Below, piece after piece: positions 21,590-33,918 of a DNA stretch of 64,000 nucleotides. Both the position numbers and the translations under genes were made by a program. Positions within the stretch are counted from its first letter, which is position 1, and the number at the start of each line of letters is the position of its first letter. Source of the DNA: Chiua virens. Taxonomy: Eukaryota; Basidiomycota; Agaricomycetes; Boletales; Boletaceae. Location: positions 682,001 through 746,000 of the forward strand of contig JAHNUO010000001.1 of NCBI GenBank assembly GCA_019787685.1, written 5' to 3'. Under the pieces are notes generated by a model, which worked only from the letters and a program-made list of their open reading frames with translations, made no database searches and had not been told where the DNA came from.

Positions 21590-22040
21590 GTCAGAGAACC
21601 AACAGTTGTGCCCTACAATACAAAGGGTGAGCGTGGGAATCAGCAGTTCCACGCATGATAATAACTTGGATCAACATTTCCACGACCCTCTCGTCAAGCC
21701 CTTCGTACAATCGGATAAGCACCGCTCACAAGGCTAGTGCTTAAACGCTTACCCCCAACTTGCTGGGAGATAAGAAGGATTTTATATCACAAGGGTGGCT
21801 GGTGCGCTGCGCTCAACAGGTTCTATTGTTTCTGATCCCTCACGATCGAGCAGATGCATCTGCGAGGGAATACAACAAGCCGAGCAATATTCCACCTCAG
21901 ACAGTGGCGAGGATGCTTGGATAGTGATGTTCTCGAGGTATTAATCATTTTGTTTCTCTTCGATGGTGGCGATGTGCTCGTCGGTATTTCGACCTCGAGG
22001 AGTCGATGAGCGAACTACCGCCGTGCACACGTGGCCTTTC
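21590..22040. repeat. segment downstream of the P450, with an inverted diverged copy at about 51490-51960
   Basis: Shared blocks on opposite strands include GGATTTTATATCACAAGG, GCCGAGCAATATTCCACCTC, GATGTGCTCGTCGGTA and TTCGACCTCGAGGAG. The copy keeps the same order and lies at the same side of the P450 fragment, so both belong to one duplicated block. Confidence 0.65.
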
Positions 22041-22397
22041 TTCCACCAACATCGTACCTCCGTATATTATCTTGCATCAGGGCATTCAGTTGTATTTTGC
22101 TTCCGCCAAATGGGCTTCGCGTTGGCTTTTCAAGACGGGTTCAACGTATCGATCCCCTGCAACTGACTGACTCTAAATTTCGTAGCACGTATCTCGTAGC
22201 ATGTCTCGATGTTACTTATGTTTTTCCATGCATACTGTAGAGCATCGTTCTATTTCTTCTATCATTAATGTTCCGTAAAGAGATTTCTGTTGTGTATGTC
22301 CCTTTCAGCGCGAGTCGCTGTAGCATCACTCAAAGTGACGGCGAATAATTCTTTTGGCGTCAACTCGAGTATTTTCACCAACAATGACCTTGAAAGT

Positions 22398-24565
22398 TCA
22401 AATACCTACCGCCGACAGCTCATGGATGTCCCGAGTCACCCGTCGCGGCGTGATCGAACAAGGGAACGGGTGAAGTACGCTATCAAAAGATGTCAAATAC
22501 AGAACTAGGGGCCATCCTGAAAATACATACATGGTCACCCCACATCTGAAAGTTGGTTCGAAATCAATTTCCTTTCCCTGTTCATCCAATGCTTTGGCCA
22601 TCTTGCATGTCCACAAAATGGACACGATTGCAGCCCAGATCGAGCCGTCGGCAGTGTTACGACCCGGACAAACACGCCTGATGGGCAGCCTCAGCGATGA
22701 ACATGTCGAATTGCGTGGCGTACCTCCCAAAGCCAAAAGCAAGACTGTCGATGAATTTCACGTTTTCGTTGAGTTTCCCATCCACGAAGAACCTCTCGGG
22801 TTTGAACACTTCAGGTTCTGGGTATGCCGTCTCGTCACGACACATGGCCCTAAAGTATCTCTTGGTGAATACAAGCCTCCATAATCCATGCTTATTACCA
22901 ACCACACGTTAGGCACAATTGCGTATCCTACTCAAACGTGAGTCACAGTACGGTCACAAATCACAACGTTACTGTCACCTTTCGGGATGAAAAAGTCTTC
23001 ATAAATATCATCGGTGGTAGTAGCATGGGCAATCCCTAGAAGAACGGTAAGAAATTGGTGATGAGTGTCTTATAGAGGGTACCTAAGGGTACAACGGTAT
23101 ACATCCTCAGAGTCTCCATCAGAATCGCCTCGATGTATGGAAGATTGGACCGGTCGTCAAAGTTTGGAGGCCGATCGGGACCGACCACTGTGTCGATCTC
23201 GGCATGCGCACGTTCTTGAACTTCTGGGTTCTGTACCATGGCAAGTATGAAGAACAGCAACGTCGATGTGCTCTACTGAGAGGTGAGTCCTTGCAAGCAA
23301 GCAAACGCGAAGAAAAAAGCTCACCGTCTCTGCACCACCTGTCAGATTACAGCCACAGCTCGGTGAACACACTGCAGTTCCCCATGCCATATACCTTACC
23401 TATAAAAGCCGTGGCACAGACATCCTTTACTAATTGGATTCTGGATGGATCATCGGCACCTCCGCTACGCTTTAAAAGGTCATTCGCCACTGCTGATGCA
23501 GCGCTATCCATGGCCTATCTTTGGTAAGTCTTAACTGCAGATGCTTGCGGGTATAAAATCTACCTCGCGTTCTCTGGCATGCTTGAAGGGTTCCTCTTTC
23601 ATTTGCATTGTACAATCACGGCAAACGTTCGCCTTGCGTCTGAAAATACCACCTGGAAACCACTCTGGTAAGCTGAGGACTAAAAGGTTTATCAGCTTTA
23701 TGGCCACAGCCTTGCCAAAGGTAGCTAACCAAAGGGGAAAGCCTCAACGATGGATGCGGTTTCTGGTGTCAGGCCTTCCATCGCCAAGGCTGTCCCGCGT
23801 TCGAAATTCTCGACGATAGGGTCATGGCCCGGGACAACATTATAGTCGTACACAACAGATGTAATCGTAGACGCAGAAAACCTGAATGCACCGTTGAAGT
23901 GAGCATTCTCGCTAACAAGAACAACACTCGCCTTCGGACATGCTTGTGAAAATCAAGAGGTGTGCTGAGAATATCCAAGACGAGTCGACGGGCCTCTCTC
24001 AGTTGAGTAGGACGAAAAGCAATGGTTGCCTCAGCTCGAAAGGCCTGATGAAACGCTCTCCTCTGCGAGCGCCATTGTTGGCCGTACGGTGCGAAAGCAA
24101 AGTTGAAATCCCAGGCATACCTGAATAGACAGGGCTTCAGTTAGATGATGCGGTGGAAAGAGCAATAACCTACGGGATTCTTGTAGCAAGGTAGGGTCTA
24201 TCCGAGTAAATATTAGATCGACGCTCGAGCAGTTCCTTGGCGATTTTCTCCGAGTTTATAACAATGATGTTTTGGTTCAGCACGCGGATCATGAAGATAT
24301 CACCTTTGCAACAACGTAAGGCTCCGACTATTATGGCGGACCGGTACGAACCGTAACGAGCCTTCCATTGAGTATAAGTTATCCAAGGCTTCATAGGATC
24401 GATGCTGAGTGCGTTCCCGACGAAAGGCATAGGTGTTGGACCCGGAGGGAGACGACAACCACGGACAGCTGTTCGTCTCCGCGGGAGTAAGCTGAGAGCG
24501 GAGACTACCACGGCGCCCAATGCCACTAAAGTCAGCATCGAAGTTGAAGGAACGAAGTGAAGCAT
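22398..24565 (-). CDS. cytochrome P450 monooxygenase
   Basis: A membrane-anchored haem-thiolate oxidase of the Agaricomycete type often named O-methylsterigmatocystin oxidoreductase-like. The ATG is at 24563-24565. The N-terminal anchor reads STSMLTLVALGAVVVSALSL, then the proline hinge LPPGPTPMPFVGNAL. Further marks are the C-helix AFAPYGQQWRSQRRAFHQAF, VLSLPEWFPGGIFRRKANVC after an intron, the I-helix core GGAET split by an intron, the K-helix ETLRMY, and FKPERFF. The haem-binding loop FGFGRRVCPGRNTAD is formed only after splicing an intron (GTACGC...CATCAG near 22675-22725) placed inside the motif. It ends near 22398. All joins I checked keep the frame, so it looks intact. The substrate cannot be read from sequence. 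A decayed inverted copy of its 3' half lies at 50490-51010. Confidence 0.9.
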
Positions 24566-27500
24566 GGCGCATATGAACGGCGAATAAAATCTGGTTGTTT
24601 ATATAGGCCACAAGCTCCGAAACACTTCGGTGGGGGGCGGGCACAAATGACCGTGCGACTAACATAGATAGGAAATGACGAGAATCGATAACGATTCGCG
24701 AAGTCAGCAAAAGAGTGGTCCTTTGGCAAAGCTATACTCACATCATAGGGCAATTATTCAAAACTGCAGGTTCGTAGACTGACTGTCCCAAAATGAAGGG
24801 ACAGTAGACTTGACAATCCTGACTCCGTGTCTATCCTTCAATCAAAGTAACACGGAGTTTGTGTAGAACCAGACCATCCTGTTTAGGACTGGAAAAAGCT
24901 GACCTGGTGAGGTCTGCACTTGGCTTCCGGCGCTTCTACCATAGCTTCTAAACCCGAACCCACGGCACAACACGTCTGTTCAACCTACATCCTGCGCTGT
25001 ACCGAACGCATTACATCTCTGCAGCTGCGAAGATTCCTAAGAAGTGACAGACGAAGGATGTCAATGAGCTCTCAAATGGATACGCAGTGCGTATCCTCTG
25101 GTTCGTTCGATGGTGAAGACCGATCGAGTAAGCACTCGAACGGGTTTCACCCATCTAGTTAAGAAAGAAAGTTTTCTAGAAACACAAAATGTAAGTAAAC
25201 TTCCCTCAGGCCAGTATATAACTCAACGGGTCGTCCAAACGACATTCGCCCATTACAAATATGTGCAATAATTATTATGTAATATTTAGACTACAAATGT
25301 GGCGATCAGTATCGGCCATCGGTCGCGAGAATTGGTGAATGATAGCTTTCCGGATCATAGGTTTTCCAGATTATAGATACAAAATTTCCCCTATTCGCCA
25401 GATAAACACGCCAGTCGCACAGTACAGCTAATTCATTGTTCATTGGAGGCAGACAGATTTAAAAGACCTCGTGGAACCCTTCCGAGGCCCACATGGCATG
25501 GATCCACGATGGTCATATTCAGTCTCCGAGTGCTACATGTAGCCTTATGCCACTTGCTTCCACACTGTTGGGGGCACAATGTAGACCCTACGTTGTGCAC
25601 CGTGTACTACACTTTCAGCAGAAGCTTAGTCAAAACGCGAAAAAGCGCAGGATTGCCAGTCACGGACGCTGCATGACGTCAGTGGTCAGTATCGTCGAGC
25701 GGCTGACATCCTAGTTTTGGCCTCGATCTCTGCCAAATATAAAGCCTGTCGTTCGATATCGTCGTCTTTGGTTCCTTTTCGTCTTCTATCCCAACACTTT
25801 TTAGTGATACCTTCCTGCGTCACCCATGGCTACCTCCATCCCATGTCGCGCTCGAGCACATTCATGTTCACATGTTCCGTACCTGCGGTCACCTGGTGGC
25901 GTCGATTTCCCGCTGGTTATTCCCTAGTATCCGCGAGGCGCTCAATCCATGGCCTTTGTCAACATGCTTTACTATCTCCTCTACGCAATGCTTCCCCAGG
26001 CTCCGACGTGCATTCGAACGATGTAAGCAGCCAAAAATTACTATGATACTGCAGAACTAACAAATCCATTTGGTTGTCGCAGCCTGTTTCTGTCCTATTC
26101 GTTTGTGTCACCGTCGTCGCGTCGAACATCGTACCAAGAATCATATTACCGCAATTGAAGACAGTCAAGCGCTCGCGCTGTTCGATGGCTACGAAGCAGA
26201 ACAGAAGCACTTACGTGACTACTCAACTGCTTGTGCGAACGAGTGGCATACCACGCAGCGGTCGTTGTCAACCTGGAGGCATCACGCCGAATGAAGACAG
26301 ACTTTCGATGAAAGACGATTTAGGGACCCGCCACCAACTTGACAGTCACAAGAGGGCTCGACATGATGCCTCCCAACAACTTTGCCAGTCCTTCAAGATT
26401 TTGCGGTACTCCGCGTAATTCTAGTCGGCGAGCGCAGGTAGAAGCGAGCCGGAGCTAACCAGGATCAAGACGGCGGTCGTGCCTCGGATGTTCGTCTCCA
26501 GTCATGCTTCTCAAGAGGCTTGAACGCGTGGAGTTCCGTAGATGTCGCTGCTACAGATAACGAATGAAAAGGTTGGCAAATGACAGTGAGCGGATCTTTC
26601 CTCGTTTGTTTCGAGATGTGGCATTTGGCTAACACGAGGTCTTAACTTACCCAAAGATTTCCCCTCTTTCTCACATCGTCATACGAGGCTCAGCATGCGC
26701 CGGTCTCTGAAAATGCGCCCGCAGCTTCATCTGGTGGTTCGCCAATCTCACTTTCCAAAAGATACAGTATGTTTCGCATCTGTTGATTAATCTCTCGGCT
26801 CTCGATGACGTCCAGTGCACAGACTTTCGCGAAAGACATTCAAGCACCCAAAAGGCTCTTTACCGCTGGCACCTCCTTTGTCTAGCCCGGCGCTAACGAT
26901 ATCCACGATATCCATAATATCCACACCCACGATACCCATGGATCGCGATACGCACGAAAGGAATTGGTAGAGACAAAAAGCCATCCAACAGGTCGACATG
27001 GTGACGCTCTAATATACCCAAAATCCAGCCTGGTGCTGGTCGTTTCTAGAATGTCAGCGACAAATCCCTAGGGAGTCCCTAGAGGGTCCTGTCGGTACTG
27101 GATTCCCTTGAGGATATCCGCATTGCCAGAACCCCTCGCAGGAGGTCACTTCTGCAAAGTCCCGCTAAGCATGCCTTGTTCGATGGTGATTCATCCGTTG
27201 ATGCGTCTGCCTGTGATGATACCAAGTCATGACTGAATCTCACCTATTTCGTGTCACTTGATAGAAGTCAAGATGGTTGAACGTCTACCAAAGGGGTCTG
27301 CGACACAGACGGAACAGCCAAAGACTGTCGAAGATGACTCTTCATCGCTAAATTTACACCTTGCTTAGGATCAAAAATACGAGTCAATGCTCCTCTCACG
27401 TCGAGCAGCCGAGAAGCAGCCACCTGTTGTGTTCATGTGTCTCAGATGATCCAGGTAAACACCAATAACTCTTCGACGCTGTCCTAGGCTCGACTACCCA

Positions 27501-28779
27501 AATAGTGGCTTGAGCTTCTCATTTGCAGCTCCCATCCTCACGAGTATGTTGCCTGTCTTCCCCGTGTGATTCGCCCACCAACAACAGCTTCCCGCGATTC
27601 AAGTACTTTGGCTTCAATAATAACGACACGACACGACACGACACGACAAGAAACGACACTTGAGAAGAGTGGGGGTCCTTTCAAGTTGCAGTTGTGGGGG
27701 AAGCTGAGGGTGCTTGGTTCCGCTTTTCGAGTTCGATGTAGGGAAGATCGGGGTTGTCGATCTACTGCGGATAGCATTAGGTTTGGCTTTATCGACCTAG
27801 ATCACGCAACCATGCGACGTGGTTTTTTGCGTACCTGTTACCATCAATGACAATGGACAGAGACTTCTCAGTGATTAACTGTTAAAATAGTAAGCGCTGA
27901 GTACTAGTGATAATCATCTGAATCCAACCCGTCGATTCAGAATGTGCTACTAGTGGAATCAAAAGATTCAAGGCGGATCTAGCGATTGGTCGTGGTAATC
28001 TTCCTTGGTCTGTTTGTCTCCGGAACTAGCAAACACCCGGACGGGGTTCATCTAGAGCGCTCGGCGCAGCCTATTCATCTATGGTTCACGGCACCTGAAC
28101 TCAGGGAAAGTCCTTGCTGATCGTATGGACGAACTCCATCTGGCTAAATAGGAATATCCGAGGTTCAGGTGTCGCAATTTGGCGGAGCCTGAGGCTCTAC
28201 GCATGGAATTAAATAAAATCAATAACAGGCTCAATCCTGACCGTTGTTCGGACGCTCCACCTGCAATGGAAAGGGCTTCTGAACGCTGTTTGCGCTGCGT
28301 ATCATTCCTCGATCCAGTTAATCTCAGCCTGCACACTAGTGAACTTTACCCACTTGGTTGATGGGAATGTGGATAAATGGATACGCGGAAGAGAGACCTT
28401 CAAGTTGTCCAAATACTGAGTAAGTACTGAGCACGTAGTTCAAGTTTCATTTGACTCAGCTCTTCCAAATCGGACTGTTTTGAACACATTTTCAATGAAT
28501 CTCATCGCGTAATCCATGGCCTCAGCTTATCGAGTACAGTTTACTTACACTTACAAAACAATTCAGCGCAGGCAGTCATCAACATCAAATCGGCTCGGAA
28601 ACAGCTGTCAAAAGAAACTCTCTTTTTCAGAAAAGAAACATCGAAAGAAGCGGCAGCCACCAGGACATTGATATCGTACAAAAGAAAAGCCATCGGTGCG
28701 AGTCAGCGTAACGAACACCTGTACGTCTATTAATGGCGGGCAACGGTGCACACCAGAAAGGAAAACTCACCAGGATAGT
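24566..28779. other. gene-poor region
   Basis: About 4.2 kb with only short frames. A TATA-like AAATATAAAG at 25736 precedes an ATG at 25826, but the open frame is short and unlike any family I know. Frames at 26070-26420 (+) have no recognised motif. Apart from the ACGAC microsatellite I cannot support a feature. Confidence 0.3.
27623..27647. repeat. microsatellite (ACGAC)x5
   Basis: Five perfect tandem copies of ACGAC, followed by an imperfect unit AAGAAACGAC. It lies in non-coding sequence. Confidence 0.9.
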
Positions 28780-30213
28780 TTATGACTGATCAACTTTACG
28801 GAGCTGTGCAATGACCGAGTTGACCCAGCGGTGCTGGCCCGGCCTGATGGGGGTGTTGTAGTAGTCCTGCCAGAAAATCTTGTAACCATTCTTCGGCTTC
28901 ACGATGAGCGCATGGGAAGATCCACCAAAGTGGAATGTTCCAAGCTGCCCTCCAACTTTGACGAAATCATCTGTCTTGACGGTAACCTCGCAAGTAGACA
29001 CCTCGGCCATTCCGATCGCGATGAAGGCGATGAGGTCAATGGGTGAGGTACGTTCTGCCTCCATGATGAACACGGCACGGGCGGCAGAGACGCTGAGCCA
29101 AGGTTGGGAACGGATGAGGGCACCGTGAGGGTCACCTGGCTCAAGGTCGGGGTCGTACTCGGGAGCACCGTCGTCGGGCAGCACCGCATAATAAGTACCG
29201 GGGAACACCTTCGTCGCCAAGACTTTGCCGTTAATAGGACTGTGCCAGCGGTGGTAGTCCTGAGGACTAAGGAACGCCTGGTAAACTTCACCTCCCTGGA
29301 GCTTCTGCGCATACTGGGCTAAGCTACCTTCAAGTTTACCCCCGAGAGCATCCCACAGGGAGTATTTCTGGCTCTTGAGCCAGAACGTATCGTGAGTCTG
29401 TACATCTGAAACTGTGCGCAAAACTGTGCACTCGCAGGCGTTGTAGAGGAAGGTATTGTTACGGCTGGGTGTCGTGGGATCCGTCTGGACGGGGCGCACA
29501 CCTTGCTTGAGTTCCCTGGTGAAGAAGGCATCCCATGATTTATAGTATGGGGAATCGGTGTAATCAGTAGCATAGGTGTCAAAGAATGACAGCTTTCCGA
29601 GGCCCGACTCCAACACGGCGAGGCCTTCGGGACTGAACCACCGCGGAAGTGAGGTGTTGGAGGGTTCGGTCTTGAGGTACGCTCCCCAACTATCCAAAAA
29701 ACCCTTGAGTGCCTGATTAAAGCTAGGCTGAGTGAAGAGGCTGTAAGCAGCGGAGGTGTTGCTGAGCAAATCAAGAATGAGATAGAGCGGTACGCCGATC
29801 GGCTCGCCGATTGTCTGTCCTCCAATTTGAGCTTTGTAAAAGTCCGGAGGCGATTCGATGATCCCATCCAGAAGGTACAGGAACTCGTTGAAAGTATTGA
29901 TGACGGCACTATCGTCCGCCCACTATGGCACAATGATCAGTTTACAGCACCTTCGTGGGCACAGGTTCGGCTATACCTTTTTATAGTATTGGCCAACTTG
30001 TTCAAGAGCTTGTTCGAAAAGCGCGATTTGTTCTGGGGTGATTTTCTCGGCGAAGGCTTGGACGGCTAGCTTGTGTGGCAATCGCTCGCGTTCGCGCTGC
30101 AGAGCTGAGTCGATGAGCTTCTTAACCCAATCATCGTGCGTCAGGTTGGTCTGAGGTACCCAAGCATAGTAGGTAGAACGTTTAGTGAGGTTACCAAACT
30201 CTTGAGAAGGCAT
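28780..30213 (-). CDS. soluble phosphatidylserine-decarboxylase-fold decarboxylase (PsiD-like family)
   Basis: Exon 1 is 29977-30213 and exon 2 is 28780-29922, with an intron of 54 nt; the product is 459 residues. The fold is that of pyruvoyl-dependent phosphatidylserine decarboxylases: SWDAFFTRELKQGVRPVQ, NACECTVLRTVSDVQ, AFLSPQDYHRWHSPINGKVL (the conserved YHRWHSP), ARAVFIMEAE, IGMAEVSTCEVTV, and FHFGGSSHALIV, whose GGSS holds the serine that self-cleaves to form the pyruvoyl group. There is no transit peptide or membrane segment, and a long N-terminal extension is present. Both features match fungal PsiD-type enzymes, which decarboxylate aromatic amino acids, rather than mitochondrial Psd1. 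No methyltransferase or kinase gene of a tryptamine pathway is nearby. Substrate is inferred only; a lipid substrate remains possible. Confidence 0.85.
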
Positions 30214-30264
30214 TGTATGGAAACAAGAACTAGAAGTCGAGTTCTGAGAACCTGATGGGGCTGG

Positions 30265-30272
30265 CTTTTATA
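30265..30272 (-). promoter_or_regulatory. TATA box of the decarboxylase gene
   Basis: The minus strand reads TATAAAAG, 52 bp before the ATG at 30213. It fits a start of transcription close to 30240. Confidence 0.6.
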
Positions 30273-30279
30273 CCCAAGA

Positions 30280-31398
30280 TTGTTTGGACAAGGCTGAACT
30301 TGAAAGAATATCGCGTTCCAAGACGTAAACGACATGAATTACTCACCTGACCAATGACTCCATACTGTCTTTATCCATACGTACAGGTGACCCCCATCGT
30401 CTTCCATGGAACGTGGAATTTTCGATAGATCATCGACGATGAATGACATTTGAGGAAATGTTGTCATTGGACTATGGATAGCAGGACAAATGTAAGGTGC
30501 TAAACCAGCTCGTGACACAGGGGTTGCTTCCAAGATTGATTGCGTGATCGCCGTTTCGGCGGCGGAGTAATAGACCTGGATTGCGGTCTTCAGTCTTCAG
30601 CTTCTGATCATTGCGCCCGGGTTGCGCCCGAAGTCGACTCATACATATGCTCCTACGATGAACTCAGTTCAGATACTATCAATATCAAACGGCGCAGACT
30701 CACCGCCGAATGAGGTGTAATGTTGGTGGAGTGTAGTTCTTCTTAGTGGAGTAAAACCCGAGAATGGCCGAGCTTTGTATCAACAACATTTTACCGAAGA
30801 ACGCCACTGACTTCGATGTAGCTCCAAACCAGAGCTTCGGTGATGTATCGGTAATGTTTCAAACACATGTTTTCTTTTTTTCGCCCTGGGGTCGTTCATC
30901 TCTCGGGCGGTGAGTCTAGCCCTTACTCCTCATGGGAAAATGATATGGGAGAAAGTAGGGTCCGGAGTCGTCGATGGCAAAAGGCTATCCGTGACTAAGT
31001 AAACCTCATAGATGGATTAGTCATCAGACCAAGTCCCTCGACCTCCTGGACGATGGCATGTTGGCATCCTAGCCCGAGTGAGCATTGCAGCGAACGTGTC
31101 ACCGTAGCGACTCACCGATTCTTGCTTGAACACGAACTAAAATCTGTGCGATCACACTAGAGCGACCTGAATCACTCGTCCCCACGGAAGAGGCAATAAA
31201 TTTGCAAACCAGTTTGGTCCAGAATCTGAGACAACCCCGGATGGTTTGACCATGCTAGTTTGTTATAAGTAGGTAAATTGAATATCATAGAGGTTGTCAA
31301 CGTGTGTGTTGAGTCGTTCAAACGTTCAGTTTAACTGGCAGAAAACAAGTGTAAACAGCAGGTGTAACGGGCTCAAAGCATCTGTAGCTGCGTTAAAC
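30280..31398. other. intergenic, divergent promoters
   Basis: This lies between the divergent decarboxylase and Pfs2 genes. The only notable frame is 30339-30533 on the minus strand (MEDDGGHLYVWIKTVWSHW near 30350), which I cannot assign. Otherwise no feature. Confidence 0.35.
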
Positions 31399-33632
31399 AT
31401 GGCTAGTGGAGTCCCAGTACTTCTTCCATCAAACTCACTACCCCGACCCCCTCATCCGACCCTCGAATGGACACCAAAACGCTATCTGACAGGCCCACAA
31501 CCACCGCCAGTTGACGATGCAAAGGTCGTGGAGCAAGAGCTAGCCGCGGCGCGACAGCTAGCGGACGGAAAAGCGGTCAAGAAAACAAGACCTCGTCGAA
31601 CGGTCGATTTTAACGGTGGAATGGGACGTTGGACGCTGGTATGCACTCCTATTCCGCGCTCTCACCTTACTTACTCGCTCTGATCTTGTCAGTTGCGGAA
31701 ACATCGCCCAAATCCAACATATGTGCCCTGTATAAGACCTGCACCACCGTACATAGTCGACGTGAGGAATGGTTCGAATTATGATGGTGCAGACGCTGAA
31801 TGGATTGATCCCTAACTAGCTTCTACCGCCCATCGCCTACCCGGGTAATGCATCGACGTCACTGTGCACCAAGTTCATACACACCTCGACGAACAAAATT
31901 CGTTGTCCCGTCAACGTCGTGACGGTCTGTTCCGAGTTCGTGTTGCGACCCATAACTCATGGATCTCCTTTACGTTTTAGTGGACACCCGAGGGAAGACG
32001 CGTTCTGACTGGCTCAACAAGTGGCGAATTCACGCTCTGGAACGGCCTAACATTCAACTTCGAGACGATTTTGCAGGCTCATGATTCGGCCATTCGTGCT
32101 TTCCAGTTTACGCATTCAGGCGCCTACCTCGCCTCTGCAGATCAGAGCGGCATCATCAAGTACTTTCAACCGAACATGAATAATTTGACCGCGTGGCCAG
32201 GACACCGCGAGGCCATTCGTGGGCTGAGTTTTAGTCCAGATGATGGCCGGTTTGCGACTGCGAGCGACGATGCGACCATCCGAATATGGGCTTTTGAGGA
32301 GAGTAGAGAGGAGCGCGTCTTGACTGGTACGCAAGTTTAGAGTGGTTTTAGAGATGTGCACGTTTTGACTCAATTCTAGGGCACGGCTGGGATGTCAAAT
32401 GTGTTGAGTGGCATCCTACCAAGGGCCTGCTCGTCTCTGGTAGTAAAGACAACTCAATCAAATTTTGGGATCCGCGTTCTGGCACTGTTCTCTCCACGCT
32501 GTAAGTTATTCTTTTAGGTTTGTGTCTCGATGTTCCATTTACGCTGCGCACCAGTCACCAACACAAAAACACGATCCAAGCGCTTGCTTGGTCCCCGAAC
32601 GGCAACCTCGTCGCCAGTGCCTCGCGCGACCAAACTGTGCGTGTCTTTGACATTCGCGCCATGAAAGAATTCCGTGTCCTTAAGGGACACAAGAAAGAAG
32701 TTTGTTGTACGTCCCAAAGCACATCCATATTCGCTCACAACTGACGTTTCACATGCCCCTTCTTAGCCATTACCTGGCACCCCGTCCACCCAATCCTCGT
32801 CTCTGGCGGCTCGGAAGGTGCCATCCTCCACTGGGACCTCACCGGCCCCGAACCGACCGCACTCCAACCCGCCCTCTTACCCCGCGCGACGCTCTCCCAA
32901 GCACATGACTCCAACGTTTGGTCACTCACCTACCACCCACTCGGACACATCCTCGTCACTGCGTCCAACGACCACACCACGCGATTCTGGTCGCGCGAGC
33001 GACCGGGCGACGTGAGCTCCGTGTTTGCGGGTGGCGGCGAGAAGCCGCCCGAGGTGACGGACGTGAGCGGGCAGGAGGACGAGGAGGACGCGATGGTCGT
33101 GCCTGGGTTCAGTTATGGGACCGATCCAGGCGTTGGGGGTGGCTTTGGAAGCGGGCTCGGGTTCGAGTTTGGAAGCGGTGGGGGTGGGGTGAACGGTGCC
33201 GGATCGCGATGGTGGGGGCGCGAAGAGGACGCTGTGCCGGGCTCGACGGGCGCAGGGGCAGGGGCAGGCTCTATGAACGCCGTTGCGGGGACGAACGCAG
33301 GTGCTGGTTTACCCGGTGGGATATCGGATGGGTTCGGGTATCGCGGTACGCCGTTTGGCAGCGGGGACGACGCGATGAACACGGACGATGTCATTCCTGG
33401 GTTGGGTGCGGCGGACCATATGGGGATGGGGAACATGTCGCCGATGCCCCCTGTTGGACCGAGACAGACTGGGCCGTTGCTGGCGCAGGAGGATATGTGG
33501 TCTGGTGGAGGGAACGGTGGACGTGGCGATGATTGGGGGAGTGCGGGTGGTGGTGCGGGTGGTGGTGGACGGAGAGGCGGCGGCGGCGGGTACTACGATA
33601 GACGAGGAGGTCCTCGTAGAGGTCGATATTGA
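31399..33632 (+). CDS. PFS2: polyadenylation factor subunit Pfs2/WDR33 (WD40)
   Basis: This is a scaffold of the cleavage and polyadenylation factor in the nucleus that helps to bind the poly(A) signal. The start [11 protein letters not shown] (31399) leads to [37 protein letters not shown], then [120 protein letters not shown] and [20 protein letters not shown], which is seven WD repeats. The C-terminus is long and rich in G, ending in an RGG-like [10 protein letters not shown], as in other fungal Pfs2 proteins. At least five introns are spliced in frame. A partial, decayed copy lies at 38485-38975. Confidence 0.93.
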
Positions 33633-33918
33633 TGTCGGTTTCACAACCTCATGCTCAACATGTAATTCATGTACTGTCTTACGTCCATGCTTGCTCTTCC
33701 TTGCGTGTCTAAACACCCCAAAAGGTTATTAGCAGTAAAAACCAGTCTATCGATGTGTACGACGATAGATACAAATTCGATCCAGGACTAACATGTGCCA
33801 AGGAAGCTGATAGAGCTGTGAACTCGAGGAATGTGCGTGTGCAGGAAAATGAAGCCATTTGTATATGTATATGTACATGACGAGGGGGAAAAAAAAGAAA
33901 AAGGCGAAAATCGAAGGA
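33633..33918. other. convergent 3' ends of Pfs2 and the PP1 subunit gene
   Basis: Holds the 3' UTRs of the two genes. The purine run GGGGGAAAAAAAAGAAAAAGG near 33884 is the only low-complexity tract. Confidence 0.4.

Noticed and set aside
27623..27647. CRISPR-like or regulatory repeat
   Set aside because: Perfect 5-bp tandem units without spacers; a plain microsatellite.
28780..30213. Mitochondrial phosphatidylserine decarboxylase Psd1
   Set aside because: No transit peptide or membrane helix, and GGSS with the long N-terminal extension fits the PsiD-like soluble group better.
32918..33532. 204-residue Arg/Trp-rich frame over Pfs2
   Set aside because: It is the +1 shadow of the Gly-rich Pfs2 tail.
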